The translations under genes and the position numbers were made by a program. Positions 1 to 9,962 of a stretch of DNA of 43,392 nucleotides are shown in pieces. Source of the DNA: Gammaproteobacteria bacterium (GTDB taxonomy: Bacteria; Pseudomonadota; Gammaproteobacteria; Steroidobacterales; GCA-2729495); the NCBI GenBank assembly GCA_020851975.1, contig JADZBS010000006.1:1-43392 (forward strand), read 5' to 3'. The notes beneath the pieces were generated by a model. The model was not told the DNA's origin and did no database searches. It was given only the letters and a program-made list of their open reading frames with translations. The number at the start of each line of letters is the position of its first letter. Position 1 is the first letter of the stretch.

Positions 1-296
1 ACGGGCACCTCGAGGATGCGCCCGGTGGTCTTCACCGTGTCGCCCTCGGAGATGTGCTTGTAGTCGCCGAGCACCACGGCGCCGACGGAGTCCTGCTCCA
101 GGTTCAGCGCGAGGCCGAAGGTATTCTTCGGGAACTCGAGCATCTCGCCGTACCTGGCGTCGGTCAGGCCGTGGATGCGGCAGATGCCGTCGGTCACGGC
201 GATGACGGTGCCGACGTCGCGCGCCTCCGCGGCGCTCTCGAAGTTCTTGATGCGCTGCTTGAGCAGCTCGCTGATTTCTGAGGCCTTCAGTGCCAT
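1..296 (-). CDS. atpA: ATP synthase F1 subunit alpha, N-terminal part (cut by window edge)
   Basis: The alpha subunit forms the alternating non-catalytic nucleotide-binding positions of the F1 head of the membrane ATP synthase. Only about the first 98 residues lie in the window; the rest is beyond position 1. The protein begins [16 protein letters not shown], the usual alpha N-terminus that binds the delta/b stator. It continues with the beta-barrel segment containing DGICRIHGL and GEMLEFP. The ATG at 294-296 lies 37 bases after the atpH stop, in the normal order atpB-E-F-H-A. It is expected to be co-transcribed with the genes upstream. Identity is very secure from sequence plus gene order. 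Confidence 0.97.
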   Translation of the reverse strand, partial: MALKASEISELLKQRIKNFESAAEARDVGTVIAVTDGICRIHGLTDARYGEMLEFPKNTFGLALNLEQDSVGAVVLGDYKHISEGDTVKTTGRILEVP

Positions 297-333
297 GTGT
301 CGTTCCTCTGCCTGATTCGTGTTCCGCGTCCGC

Positions 334-903
334 CTAGACGCGCAGGGCCGTCGAGAGCTTGTCGAGTCCGGTGCGCACCGAGCCGTCGATCACCCGGTCA
401 CCCACCCGCAGACGTGCGCCGCCGATCAGCTGCGGATCGATCTCCACGGTGAGCCGGATCTGGCGGCCGAAGCGCTGCTTCAGCGACCCTTCTATGCGTG
501 CCTGTTGCTCGGGGCTCACCGGCGCGGCCGTGACGAGCGTGACCTCGAGCGTGTTCTCCGCCTCGGCCTTCAGGACCTCGAAGCGCGCGGCGATGTCACC
601 GAGTGCGCCGAGGCGCTGCTTCTCGACCAGGAGTCGCAGGAAATTGCCGCCGGGCGCCGCCGGACCGGCGAAGAGCGGCGAGCCGCCGAGCTGCTCGCGG
701 CAGACCTCGGCGACGGCCGTCGCCAGCCGACCGAGATCGGCGCCGGGCGCCGACAGCAGGCGCCCGACCTCTGGCTCGGACACCAGTGCCGCGGCGAGCT
801 GCAGGAAATCCGACCAGGCAGCGAGCGTGCCGCCCTCGCGGGCCAGCTCGAAGACCGCCTGGGCGTAGGGTCGCGCTACCGTGCCATGCTCGGCCATCGC
901 CAT
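334..903 (-). CDS. atpH: ATP synthase F1 subunit delta
   Basis: Delta sits on top of F1 and links the alpha N-termini to the b-subunit stalk (OSCP homologue). The 189-residue product is slightly longer than the usual 175-180 because of its N-terminus. It begins [21 protein letters not shown]; the [11 protein letters not shown] stretch is the family's conserved N-terminal helix. The C-terminal part holds the conserved region ending [20 protein letters not shown], typical of delta. An alternative start six bases downstream (MAEHGTV) would remove the extra MA. It lies six bases after the atpF stop, so the two are translationally close. Confidence 0.96.
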   Translation of the reverse strand: MAMAEHGTVARPYAQAVFELAREGGTLAAWSDFLQLAAALVSEPEVGRLLSAPGADLGRLATAVAEVCREQLGGSPLFAGPAAPGGNFLRLLVEKQRLGALGDIAARFEVLKAEAENTLEVTLVTAAPVSPEQQARIEGSLKQRFGRQIRLTVEIDPQLIGGARLRVGDRVIDGSVRTGLDKLSTALRV

Positions 904-909
904 CCGCCC

Positions 910-1380
910 CTAGATCTGCGCGGCCAGCCGGTCGAGCAGGTCCTGGTGGGTCCGGGCATCGATCTCCCGGGCCAGGATCTTCTCGGCACCGGCCACGGCG
1001 ATCGCCGCGACCTGGCCGCGCAACTCGTCGCGCGCCCGGTTGACCTGCTGGTCCACCTCGGCACGAGCCGTCTGGATGATGCGGTCGCGCTCCTGCCCGG
1101 CACTCTCCCGCGCTTCCTCGACGATGCCGCCGGCGCGCGTCTGCGCCTGGTCGAGGATCTGGCGCGCCTGGACGCGGGCCTCCTCCACCATCGTCTGGAT
1201 GCGCACCTGCGCTTCCTCGAGCGAGCGGGCGCCCTTGTCGGCCGCCGCCAGCCCGTCGGCGATCTTCGTCTGGCGCTCCTCGATCACGGCGAGCAGCGGC
1301 GGCCAGACGAACCTGACCGTGAACCAGATGAAGGCCGCGAAGGCAATGGCCTGGGCGAACAGCGAGAAATTGATGTTCAT
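910..1380 (-). CDS. atpF: ATP synthase F0 subunit b
   Basis: Subunit b dimerises to form the peripheral stalk joining membrane subunit a to F1. The 156-residue protein has the classic form: one N-terminal membrane helix (about residues 5-27, [19 protein letters not shown]) followed by a long, charged, Ala/Glu/Arg/Gln-rich coiled coil to the C-terminus. I chose the ATG at 1378-1380 because it gives the canonical MNIN start and the normal 156-residue length; the frame is open further upstream but that extension is not conserved. A G-rich stretch lies just upstream and may serve as the ribosome site. Order and spacing fit the atp operon. Confidence 0.97.
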   Translation of the reverse strand: MNINFSLFAQAIAFAAFIWFTVRFVWPPLLAVIEERQTKIADGLAAADKGARSLEEAQVRIQTMVEEARVQARQILDQAQTRAGGIVEEARESAGQERDRIIQTARAEVDQQVNRARDELRGQVAAIAVAGAEKILAREIDARTHQDLLDRLAAQI

Positions 1381-1441
1381 GTCTGCCCCCTGCGGAACGG
1401 TGCCGCGATGGCGCCATCCCGCGGATCGGTTGCCGGTGCGG

Positions 1442-2583
<1,142 letters not shown>

Positions 2584-2632
2584 CTGCTCAATTACCAGTT
2601 TGTCTCGGCCTCTCCAGCAGCGGACGCCTTGC

Positions 2633-3040
2633 TCAGCCGTCCTCGCGCACGAACGCCGCCGCCGAGAACAACACGGTGGCGACGAAGAACGTCCCGAAAA
2701 ACGCGATCACGACCACGTTCTCGTAGGTCGCCATCACCAGCCAGAGCAGCAGCACGATGAGGAGGATCTTGATCCCCTCGGCCCGCAGCGCGCCGATCAC
2801 GACGCTCCCGGCACCGTCCGCACGGCCGAGCGAGGCCACTGCGGCAAAACCGACTCCCGCCACGAAACTGACCAGCCCGCCCAGCGCCGCCGACAGCGCA
2901 CCGTGCGGCCCGGCCACATAGCCGGCCGCAGCGGCCAGCAGCGCGGTGGCGACCAGCTGCCAGCGCAGAACCGTGCGGATCGCCCTGCTCTCAAGGCCGA
3001 TCACCAGGTGCCCCTCGCGGCTGGCTGACCCGAATGCCAC
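2633..3040 (-). CDS. atpI: ATP synthase subunit I (AtpI-like)
   Basis: AtpI is a small membrane protein that precedes atpB in many atp operons; proposed roles are help in c-ring assembly or Mg2+ uptake. The 135-residue product has four hydrophobic segments (about residues 29-44, 50-70, 90-105 and 110-130), the family topology. The best start is a GTG at 3038-3040 with a GAAGG-like ribosome site upstream. Sequence conservation in this family is weak, so the call rests on topology, size and position before atpB. The 114 bases between it and parB should hold the atp operon promoter, but I see no convincing -35/-10 pair. Confidence 0.88.
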   Translation of the reverse strand: MAFGSASREGHLVIGLESRAIRTVLRWQLVATALLAAAAGYVAGPHGALSAALGGLVSFVAGVGFAAVASLGRADGAGSVVIGALRAEGIKILLIVLLLWLVMATYENVVVIAFFGTFFVATVLFSAAAFVREDG

Positions 3041-3154
3041 GTGACGCCTTCATCGGGACGGGTTCGTGGGCGGCATCGGCGAGCGCGCGCCTCAAAGCCG
3101 CGAAATTCTAGAGACAGCGCCTGCCGGTTTCAAGCGAAAACCGGTCGATGGCGG

Positions 3155-4048
3155 TCAGCGGATGTGCTCGAGGATGCCTTCGAGTTCGTCGAGGCTGTTG
3201 TAGCTCACCACGAGCTTGCCCCGGCCGCGGGCCGTGTGCTGGATCGCCACCCGGGCACCGAGCCGCTCCGCCAGCTCGTTCTCGAGGCGCTGGACGTCGG
3301 GGTCGGCCGGGGTGGAGCGGGGCGCCTGGCCGCGCTGGCCACCCTCGGCCACCCGGCGCACCAGGGCCTCGGTCTCGCGCACCGACAGGCCCTTCTTCGC
3401 GACCAGGGCCGCCACCTCCCCCTGCATGCGCGGGTCGGTGAGGCCGAGCAGGGCCCGGGCATGGCCCATTTCCAGGGCCCCGGAGCGCAGCAGGCTTCGC
3501 GCCTGCTCCCCGAGTTCGAGCAGCCGCAGGAGGTTGCTCACCGCGGCGCGCGAGCGGCCGATGGCATCGGCGGCGTCCTGGTGCGTCAGCTGGAACTCGC
3601 TCACCAGGCGCTGCACGGCCTGGGCTTCTTCCAGCGGATTGAGGTTCTCGCGCTGGATGTTCTCGATCAGCGCCTGGGCGATGACCGCCGAGTCCGGGAT
3701 CTGGCGCACCACCGCCGGAATGGCCGTCAGGCCGGCGAGCTGGGCGGCCCGCCAGCGTCGCTCGCCGGCGATGATCTCGTAGCGGGTCTCCCCGGCCGGG
3801 GTCGTGCCGGGCAGCGGGCGCACGACGATGGGCTGGACCAGCCCCTGCGCCTTGATGGAGCGGGCCAGATCCTCGAGCGAGTCCTGGTGCAGGTCCTGGC
3901 GGGGCTGGTACTGGCCGCGCTGCAGGAGTTCGACCGGGATCTGGCGCAGGCCCTCGCGGGCTTCGGTCTGCACCGGGCGCACCGGCGGGGCCGCATCGCC
4001 CAGCAAGGCATCGAGACCGCGTCCGAGTCCGGTTCGCTTGGCGCTCAT
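3155..4048 (-). CDS. parB: Chromosome-partitioning protein ParB
   Basis: ParB is a CTP-dependent DNA clamp that loads at parS sites near the origin and works with ParA in chromosome segregation. The 297-residue product has an N-terminal ParA-contact region rich in basic residues (AKRTGLGRGLDALLG). The ParB/Srx CTP-binding motifs follow: GERRWR at 95-100 and ENIQRENLNP at 129-138. A helix-turn-helix lies around 155-177, and a C-terminal dimerisation domain ends the protein (LDELEGILEHIR). The ATG at 4046-4048 gives the canonical MSAKRTGLGRG start. It follows parA after 103 bases, which contain a repeat at 4073-4092. Confidence 0.96.
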   Translation of the reverse strand: MSAKRTGLGRGLDALLGDAAPPVRPVQTEAREGLRQIPVELLQRGQYQPRQDLHQDSLEDLARSIKAQGLVQPIVVRPLPGTTPAGETRYEIIAGERRWRAAQLAGLTAIPAVVRQIPDSAVIAQALIENIQRENLNPLEEAQAVQRLVSEFQLTHQDAADAIGRSRAAVSNLLRLLELGEQARSLLRSGALEMGHARALLGLTDPRMQGEVAALVAKKGLSVRETEALVRRVAEGGQRGQAPRSTPADPDVQRLENELAERLGARVAIQHTARGRGKLVVSYNSLDELEGILEHIR

Positions 4049-4072
4049 GTCCGTGACAACCGTCAGGTGAGA

Positions 4073-4092
4073 GGGGGACAGTTTACTCAACT
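4073..4092 (+). repeat. Single copy of dispersed GGGGACAGTTTACTCAA repeat
   Basis: The stretch GGGGGACAGTTTACTCAACT between parA and parB matches the core of the palindromic elements at 30395-30473 and 40142-40163. Here I see only one arm and no inverted partner. It lies 25 bases upstream of the parB start codon, in the leader of parB within the parA-parB operon. Confidence 0.75.
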
Positions 4093-4151
4093 GCCCGCGA
4101 CGCGCGGCCGCCCCGCGATCCCGGACCGGCCCGGACCGATCGGCGCCGACC

Positions 4152-4931
4152 TCAGTTCGCCACCTCGGCCCCATCGCGCCGGACGATCTCCCCGGCGAGC
4201 TGGACGTAAGCCTGGGCACCACGCGAGGCCGGGTCGTGCAGGATGGCCGAGAGGCCAAAGCTCGGCGCCTCGGCCAGGCGCACGTTGCGCGGGATGATCG
4301 CTTCGTAAACCTTGTCCGGAAAGTGCTTGAGGAGCTGGTTCGACACCTCGGCGGCGAGCCGGTTGCGCGGGTCGTACATGGTGCGCAGCAGGCCTTCGAT
4401 GCGCAGCGCATGGTTGACGGTGTTGCGCACCTGCTTGATGGTTTCGAGCAGCGAGGACAGGCCCTCGAGCGCGTAGTACTCGCACTGGATCGGGATCAGC
4501 ACGCCGTCGGCGGCAGTGAGCGCGTTCAGGGTGAGCATGTTGATCGACGGCGGACAGTCGATCAGCACATAGTCGTAGAGACCGCGCACCGGCTCGAGCG
4601 CCTTTTTCAGGCGCATCTCGCGGCCGATCTCCTGCAGCAGCCGCACCTCGGCCGCCGTCAGGTCGCCGTTGGCCGGCAGCAGGTCGAACTGCCCCTCCTG
4701 CACGCGGAGGATCGAATCCTGCGCCGCCGATTCCCCGAGCAGCACCTCGCAGCTCGTCGCCTCGAGCTGCTGCTTGTCCACGCCGCAGCCGGTGGTGGCA
4801 TTGCCCTGGGGATCGAGGTCGACGAGCAGGACGCGCCGGTCGACCCCGGCCAGTGCCGCGGCCAGGTTCACCGCCGTGGTGGTCTTGCCGACGCCGCCTT
4901 TCTGGTTGGTGATGGCAACGATGCGACCCAT
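4152..4931 (-). CDS. parA: Chromosome-partitioning ATPase ParA (Soj)
   Basis: ParA is a deviant Walker ATPase that binds DNA non-specifically and moves ParB-parS complexes. The 259-residue product has the deviant Walker A motif KGGVGKTT beginning at Lys11. The second motif LLVDLDPQGNATTG and Walker B-like YDYVLIDCPPS are also present, followed by the conserved AEAPSFG near the C-terminus. It starts seven bases after the rsmG stop, and parB follows. This is the common chromosomal rsmG-parA-parB arrangement near oriC. Length and motifs fit chromosomal Soj rather than a plasmid ParA. Confidence 0.97.
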   Translation of the reverse strand: MGRIVAITNQKGGVGKTTTAVNLAAALAGVDRRVLLVDLDPQGNATTGCGVDKQQLEATSCEVLLGESAAQDSILRVQEGQFDLLPANGDLTAAEVRLLQEIGREMRLKKALEPVRGLYDYVLIDCPPSINMLTLNALTAADGVLIPIQCEYYALEGLSSLLETIKQVRNTVNHALRIEGLLRTMYDPRNRLAAEVSNQLLKHFPDKVYEAIIPRNVRLAEAPSFGLSAILHDPASRGAQAYVQLAGEIVRRDGAEVAN

Positions 4932-4938
4932 GGCAGCC

Positions 4939-5559
4939 TCAGCGCTCCAGCACGACGATGTGGCGCTCGGCGTCGAGCCCGGCGACGGTCACGCGCTCGA
5001 GCGCGGTGACGCGCCAGGGCGCCGACACCCCGGCCAGTTCGGCCTGCGGCCGCCGCCCTTTCATGGCGACCAGCCGGCCGCCGGGGGCGGCAAGAGGCCC
5101 GCAGGCGTCGACGAACTCCGCGAGGCTGCCAAGAGCGCGACAGACCACGGTGTCGAAACCGGCCGGCGGGTGCCACCGTTCGAGTCGCGCCTGCACGGCC
5201 GTGACGTTCCCGAGCCGCAGCTCGGTGATCACCTGCTGCAGGAACCGCACCTTCTTGCCGATCGAGTCGACCAGCGTGAAGTGGCGCGACGGCTCGGCGA
5301 TCGCCAGCGGGATGCCCGGCAGACCGGCGCCCGTGCCGGCGTCGAGGACGGTATGGCCGGCGAGGAACGGTTGCACCGTCAGCGAGTCGTGGACGTGGCG
5401 CACGATCATGTCGTCCAGGGCGGTGATGCTCGTCAGGTTATAGGCCCGGTTCCACTGCTGCAGCAGTGCCAGATAGCGCAGGTACGCCCCGCCGGGCGCG
5501 GACTCCGGGCCGTCGGCAGGGACGTCCTGACTGGCGCGATCGGCGCAAGCCATGGGCAC
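4939..5559 (-). CDS. rsmG: 16S rRNA (guanine527-N7)-methyltransferase RsmG
   Basis: RsmG (GidB) methylates N7 of G527 in 16S rRNA using S-adenosylmethionine. The 206-residue product contains NLTSI (residues 41-45), RHVHDSL (54-60) and the SAM-binding motif VLDAGTGAGLPGIPLA from residue 71, all diagnostic. I place the start at the ATG at 5557-5559; a second Met two codons later is equally possible. It lies directly upstream of parA. The usual upstream partner mnmG is absent: an AcuI-type reductase gene occupies that place after a 26-base gap. Confidence 0.96.
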   Translation of the reverse strand: MPMACADRASQDVPADGPESAPGGAYLRYLALLQQWNRAYNLTSITALDDMIVRHVHDSLTVQPFLAGHTVLDAGTGAGLPGIPLAIAEPSRHFTLVDSIGKKVRFLQQVITELRLGNVTAVQARLERWHPPAGFDTVVCRALGSLAEFVDACGPLAAPGGRLVAMKGRRPQAELAGVSAPWRVTALERVTVAGLDAERHIVVLER

Positions 5560-5585
5560 TCGCTGAATCCTGGAACGCGCCGCCG

Positions 5586-6572
5586 TCAGAGCCGCACGAG
5601 CGTGCGGCCGGTGACGTCGCCGGCGATGTAGGCCTCGAAGCAGCCCGGCAGCTCATCGAGGCTCACCTCGCGGGTAACGATGCGGTCGAGGTGCGCCGGC
5701 CGCAGGTCGCCGCCGAGCCGCTGCCAGACTGCCAGGCGCAGCGCCCGCGGCACGTCGGGGGAGCTGATGCCGAGCAGGCTGACGCCACGCAGGATGAACG
5801 GCATCACGGTCGTGCTCAGCCCGGCGCTGCCGGCCATCCCGACGCTGGCGATAGTGCCCCAGGGCGCCACGGTTCGCGTCAGCCAGGCGAGCAGTTCCCC
5901 GCCGACGTTGTCGACCGCTCCGCCCCAGCGCACGCGCTCGAGCGGCTTGTCGCCGGGTGCCATCGCCGGGATGGGCTCCACCGCGCTGGCACCGAGGCCC
6001 CGCAGGTAGGCTTCGGCGCCCGCCTTGCGGGTGAGCGCGGTGACCTGGTAACCGCGGCGGCTGAAGATGTCGATCGCCACGCTGCCCACGCCCCCGGTGG
6101 CACCGGTGACCGCGATGGGACCCAGTTCCGGCCGCTGGTCGTTCTGCTCCATGCGGTGCAGGGCGAGCGCGGCGGTGAAGCCCGCGGTACCGATGGCCAT
6201 GGCCGTGCGCAGGTCGAGACCGGCCGGCAGCGGCGTGACGCTGTCGCCCGGCACGCGGGCGAACCCGGCGAAGCCGCCGTCACGCACTTCGCTCAGGCCG
6301 GCGCCGATGACCACCACCGCATCACCGGCGCGGAAACGCGGGTCGCTCGAGGTCTCCACGGTACCGGCGATGTCGATGCCCGCCACCAGCGGGTAGCGGC
6401 GCAGGATCCGGCCCTTGCCGGTGGCGGCCAGCGCGTCCTTGTAGTTGATGCCTGACCAGGCGCCGCGGATGACCACATCACCCGGGCTGAGGTCGTCGAG
6501 AGTGAGCCGCTCGAGCCTCGGGACGATGCGCTCGCCCTCGAGGTGGACGCGGAAGGCCTTGAAGTCGTTCAT
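5586..6572 (-). CDS. AcuI/YhdH-type quinone oxidoreductase (acrylyl-CoA reductase family)
   Basis: This is a zinc-free medium-chain dehydrogenase/reductase of the YhdH/AcuI group, whose studied members reduce acrylyl-CoA to propionyl-CoA with NADPH. The 328-residue product begins MNDFKAFRVHLEGE and has the substrate-side motif SGINYKDALA (40-49). The nucleotide-binding glycine motif VTGATGGVGSVAIDI starts at residue 155. The C-terminal DVTGRTLVRL is also typical of the group. A Met four codons upstream (MLTG) is an alternative start. It reads in the same direction as rsmG and may be co-transcribed. The family is secure; acrylyl-CoA as the actual substrate is inferred. Confidence 0.85.
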   Translation of the reverse strand: MNDFKAFRVHLEGERIVPRLERLTLDDLSPGDVVIRGAWSGINYKDALAATGKGRILRRYPLVAGIDIAGTVETSSDPRFRAGDAVVVIGAGLSEVRDGGFAGFARVPGDSVTPLPAGLDLRTAMAIGTAGFTAALALHRMEQNDQRPELGPIAVTGATGGVGSVAIDIFSRRGYQVTALTRKAGAEAYLRGLGASAVEPIPAMAPGDKPLERVRWGGAVDNVGGELLAWLTRTVAPWGTIASVGMAGSAGLSTTVMPFILRGVSLLGISSPDVPRALRLAVWQRLGGDLRPAHLDRIVTREVSLDELPGCFEAYIAGDVTGRTLVRL

Positions 6573-6630
6573 GCCGGTGAGCATACCGCGTCGCAGCCCC
6601 GCAGGGCGCGGGGCGCGCTGCCCGGCGCGC

Positions 6631-6645
6631 GGCGGCGGAGCCGCC
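6631..6645 (-). terminator. GC-rich stem-loop just after the cytochrome c stop
   Basis: GGCGGC and GCCGCC, separated by three bases, form a perfect six-base stem directly after the stop codon of the cytochrome c gene. There is no following T run, so it could be only a weak or Rho-assisted terminator, or a 3'-end stabiliser. Confidence 0.3.
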
Positions 6646-7269
6646 TCAGTGCTTCGGATGGGTGGTGAACAGTCCCGGCTGGGCGGAGAAGTAGGCGGCG
6701 AGCTGCCTGACGTCTTCGTCGGTGAGCGCCGCCACCTGGCCCTGCATGACCGGGTCCTGGCGCGCCTTGTCCCGGTATCGGGCCAGGGCCTGCTCGAGAT
6801 AATCCCGGTGCTGGCCGGCGAGGTTCGGCCACATCGCGGCGCTGCTGATGCCCGCCTCGCCATGGCAGGCCACGCACACGGCGGCCTTCTCCTTGCCGGG
6901 ACCGCCCGCCGCGGCGTCGCCCGTCCGCGGCTCGCCCTGGCTCGCGAAGAACGCCGCGACATCCTGCATGTCCTGATCCGAGAGCGAGGCCGCCTGGGCC
7001 CGCATGGTCGGGTGGGGACGCGTGCCGGCGCGGTACGCCTGCAGCGCGATGACGATGTAGTCGGCCTTCTGCCCGCCGAGTTTCGGCACGCGGTAGGACG
7101 GGTAACCGTTGCGGTAGCCGTCGATGCCGTGACAGCCCATGCAGGTGGTGGCGAGCGCAGCGCCGTTGGCCGGGTCGCCGGCGGCCTGGGCACTGGCGGT
7201 GATGCCGGCGAACACCAGCACGATGGCGGTCGACAGGTGACGGACCATGCGGTAGACCCTCGGATTCAT
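6646..7269 (-). CDS. Periplasmic diheme cytochrome c (c4/class I type)
   Basis: This is a small exported electron carrier. Residues 1-30 form a signal peptide with a basic start, a hydrophobic core and ASAQAA before the cleavage point. Two heme c sites follow: CMGCH (Cys43, Cys46, His47) and CVACH (Cys132, Cys135, His136). Each lies in a class I domain with a likely distal Met (Met89 in HPTMRAQ, Met175 in DPVMQGQ). The two domains are repeats of each other (PTMRAQAASLSDQDM versus PVMQGQVAALTDEDV), as in cytochrome c4. A start at 7246-7248 (MVRHL) would give a shorter signal peptide. The partner oxidase or dehydrogenase is not evident nearby. Confidence 0.9.
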   Translation of the reverse strand: MNPRVYRMVRHLSTAIVLVFAGITASAQAAGDPANGAALATTCMGCHGIDGYRNGYPSYRVPKLGGQKADYIVIALQAYRAGTRPHPTMRAQAASLSDQDMQDVAAFFASQGEPRTGDAAAGGPGKEKAAVCVACHGEAGISSAAMWPNLAGQHRDYLEQALARYRDKARQDPVMQGQVAALTDEDVRQLAAYFSAQPGLFTTHPKH

Positions 7270-7410
7270 GCGTCGGGCGCTCCCCCGTGGACCGCCTTGC
7301 AGCGCCGGTATGTTAGTGTGGCCGTCCCGCGATTGCCAGCCGCCGGCGGGCTGCCCTGCATCGCCATGGGCCGCAGTGCCGTCGCACCGTCCCGCCCGAG
7401 GAGATCCGCC

Positions 7411-8151
7411 ATGCCGCGCCGCCACCTGCCGCTGTTCGTCGTCGCCCTGCTCGCCAGCGCCGCGGCCGCGGGCCAGTCCACACCCGCGGCGGCACCGGCC
7501 CTGCCGCGGTCGGTCACCGTGACCGGGACCGGGACGGTCACGGGCGAACCCGACGAGGCGCACGTGCAGCTCACGGTGCAGAAGTCCAACCCCGCCATGG
7601 ACAAGGCCCGTGCGGAGGCCGTGGCCGTGGTGGAACGGTTCCTCGCCCTGACGAAGCGGCTCGGCATCGACGCGAAGAAGGTGCGCACCACCAGCGCGGT
7701 CGTGAACCCTGAGTACCGCTGGGACCAGCCGACCGGGCGGCAGGTCCTGATCGGCTACAGCGTGCAGCGCCAGCTCGAGGTCGAACTGACCAACCTCGAC
7801 CAGCTCGGCGCCCTGATCGAGGGCGCCGTGGACGCCGGCGTCACCCACGTCTCCCCGCCACAGCTCGACAGCTCGAAGCGCCGCGAACTCAACCGCCAGG
7901 CACTCGCTGCCGCCGCCAGGGATGCCGAGGCCAACGCCCGCGCCATCGCCGGGACGCTCGGCATGAAGCTCGGGGCGCTGCGCGATCTGTCAGCGGGCGA
8001 CGCCAGCCCGCCGCCGCCCATGCCGATGCCGATGATGCGAGCGACGGCGATGGCGGCCGAAGTCGGCGATACCGGCGCTGCCACCTACCAGCGCGGCAGC
8101 CTCGATTTCGAGGCCCGCGTGACTGCCACGTTCGACCTGCTCGCGCCCTGA
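7411..8151 (+). CDS. SIMPL-domain (DUF541) periplasmic protein
   Basis: This is a secreted protein of the SIMPL/DUF541 family (E. coli YggE, BP26). Those proteins form periplasmic oligomeric rings and are linked to oxidative-stress protection; the molecular role is unclear. The ATG at 7411 has a strong GAGGAG ribosome site. Residues 1-21 are a signal peptide (LPLFVVALLASAAAAG). The domain begins with SVTVTGTGTVTGEPDEAHVQL, followed by the repeated Ala-rich helices typical of the family and a terminal strand (FEARVTATFDL). It is divergent from the cytochrome c gene and ends nine bases from the convergent ABC ATPase gene. Length (246) matches the family. Confidence 0.88.
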   Translation: MPRRHLPLFVVALLASAAAAGQSTPAAAPALPRSVTVTGTGTVTGEPDEAHVQLTVQKSNPAMDKARAEAVAVVERFLALTKRLGIDAKKVRTTSAVVNPEYRWDQPTGRQVLIGYSVQRQLEVELTNLDQLGALIEGAVDAGVTHVSPPQLDSSKRRELNRQALAAAARDAEANARAIAGTLGMKLGALRDLSAGDASPPPPMPMPMMRATAMAAEVGDTGAATYQRGSLDFEARVTATFDLLAP

Positions 8152-8159
8152 CCCCGGCT

Positions 8160-9962
8160 TCAGATCTCGGCAGCGCGCAGGCAGGCCACCTGGCTCGCGC
8201 CGTGCGCGGCCAGCGGCGGCACCTCGGTGGCGCAGCGCGCCACCGCCCAGCGGCAGCGGGTACGAAACACGCAGCCCGAGGGCGGTGACAGCGGCGACGG
8301 CGGCTCGCCAGGCAGCCCGATCCTCTCGCGGGCGCGTTCCACCACCGGGTCGGGAATCGGCGCGGCGGCGAGCAGCGCCCGCGTGTAGGGATGGCGCGGC
8401 GTGGCGAACAAGGTCTCGGCCGGGGCCATCTCCATGATCCGCCCGAGGTACATCACCATGACGCGCTGGCTCACCTGGCGGATCACCGCCAGGTCATGGC
8501 CGATGAACACCAGCGAGAGGTCGAGCAGCCGGCGCAGCTCGAGCAGCAGGCGCAGGATCTGCGCGCGCACCGACACGTCGAGCGCGCTCACCGCCTCGTC
8601 GCAGACCACCAGGCGCGGGCGCGTGATCAGCGCCCGGGCGATGGCGATGCGCTGGCATTGCCCGCCGGAGAACTGGTGCGGGTAACGGTTCATGTGGGAC
8701 GGGTCGAGACCGACGCGGGTCAGCATCTCGGCGACCTTGTTGGTGCACACGCCGTCGTCCAGCGTGGGTTCGAAGGTCTCGAGCGGCTCGGCGACGATGT
8801 CGCGCACGGTCATGCGCGGGTCGAGGGAGGCGAGCGGATCCTGGAACACGATCTGCAGGTCGCGCCGCAACGGGTCGAGTTCGGCGCTGTCGAGGGCGGT
8901 GAGGTCGCGGCCCAGATAGCCGACGCGCCCGCCGGCGACCGGCACCAGCCGCAGCAGCGCGCGCCCGAGGGTCGACTTGCCGCAGCCGGATTCCCCCACC
9001 ACGCCGAGGATCTCGCCTGGCGCGAGCCCGAAGCTCACGCCGGCAACGGCCTGCAGCCGGCGCGGCCGCCCGAGCGGCCGGGTCGCCGCCACCGCGAACT
9101 CCACCCGCAGCCCCTCGGCCTCGAGGAGCGGTGCACCGGCGACCTCCCGCGGCGGGGGCACCAGCGCCGCGGGACGATCCAGCCGCGGCACCGCGGCCAG
9201 CAACGAGCGCGTGTAGGCATCGCGCGGCGCGGCGAAGATCTCCGCAGCCGGGCCGGTCTCCCGGCACTGGCCCTGCTGCATGACGAGGAGCCGGTCGGCC
9301 ATGCCGGCGACCACGGAGAGGTCGTGCGTGATGAGGATGACGGCGGTGCCGAAGCGCTCGCGCAGGTCCCTCATCAGCGCGAGGATCTGCGCCTGCACCG
9401 TGACGTCGAGCGCCGTGGTCGGCTCGTCGGCCACCAGCAGCGCCGGACGACAGAGCAGCGCGGTGGCGATCATGACGCGCTGGCGCATGCCGCCGGACAG
9501 CTCGTGCGGAAACTGGTCGAGGCGACGCCCGGCCTCCGGAATGCCGACCGCTTCGAGCATCTCCGCGCAGGCGCGCCGTGCCGGAGCACCGGCCAGCGCG
9601 CGATGCGCCGCCAGCACCAGGCCCATTTGCCGTCCCACCGTGAGGTAGGGGTTGAGCGAGGTCATGGGGTCCTGGAACACCATGGCGATGCGCGCACCGC
9701 GCACGCGGTCGAGCGCGGTCTCGCCGAGCGCGAGCAGGTCGGCGCCCTCGAACATCGCCCGGCCGCTCGCCCGCCCGTTGGCGGCGAGCAGGCCGAGCAG
9801 GGCCAGCATGGCCTGGCTCTTGCCGGAACCGGATTCCCCGACGATGCCGAGCGTCTCGCCGGGCTGCAGGGCGAAGCCGAGGTCGCGCACGGCGTGCAGC
9901 GGGCCGGCCGGCGTGGCGAACTCGACGTTCAGATCCGCGACGTCGAGCAGTGGTGCGCTCAC
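8160..9962 (-). CDS. Fused dipeptide/oligopeptide ABC transporter ATPase (DppD-DppF type)
   Basis: One polypeptide of 600 residues carries both nucleotide-binding domains of a peptide/nickel-type importer, like YejF and GsiA. Domain 1 has Walker A GESGSGKS (42-49), signature ELSGGMRQR (about 154-162) and Walker B LLVADEPTTALD. Domain 2 has Walker A GESGCGKS (323-330), signature FSGGQCQR (431-438) and LVVCDEAVSALD. The C-terminus keeps the Cys-containing oligopeptide tail (CVFRTRCRWAVARC). I start it at a GTG (9960-9962) that overlaps the dppC stop by GTGA, a sign of translational coupling. The longer upstream reading would overlap dppC by over 100 bases. No solute-binding protein gene is visible nearby, so the substrate is unknown. 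Confidence 0.9.
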   Translation of the reverse strand: MSAPLLDVADLNVEFATPAGPLHAVRDLGFALQPGETLGIVGESGSGKSQAMLALLGLLAANGRASGRAMFEGADLLALGETALDRVRGARIAMVFQDPMTSLNPYLTVGRQMGLVLAAHRALAGAPARRACAEMLEAVGIPEAGRRLDQFPHELSGGMRQRVMIATALLCRPALLVADEPTTALDVTVQAQILALMRDLRERFGTAVILITHDLSVVAGMADRLLVMQQGQCRETGPAAEIFAAPRDAYTRSLLAAVPRLDRPAALVPPPREVAGAPLLEAEGLRVEFAVAATRPLGRPRRLQAVAGVSFGLAPGEILGVVGESGCGKSTLGRALLRLVPVAGGRVGYLGRDLTALDSAELDPLRRDLQIVFQDPLASLDPRMTVRDIVAEPLETFEPTLDDGVCTNKVAEMLTRVGLDPSHMNRYPHQFSGGQCQRIAIARALITRPRLVVCDEAVSALDVSVRAQILRLLLELRRLLDLSLVFIGHDLAVIRQVSQRVMVMYLGRIMEMAPAETLFATPRHPYTRALLAAAPIPDPVVERARERIGLPGEPPSPLSPPSGCVFRTRCRWAVARCATEVPPLAAHGASQVACLRAAEI

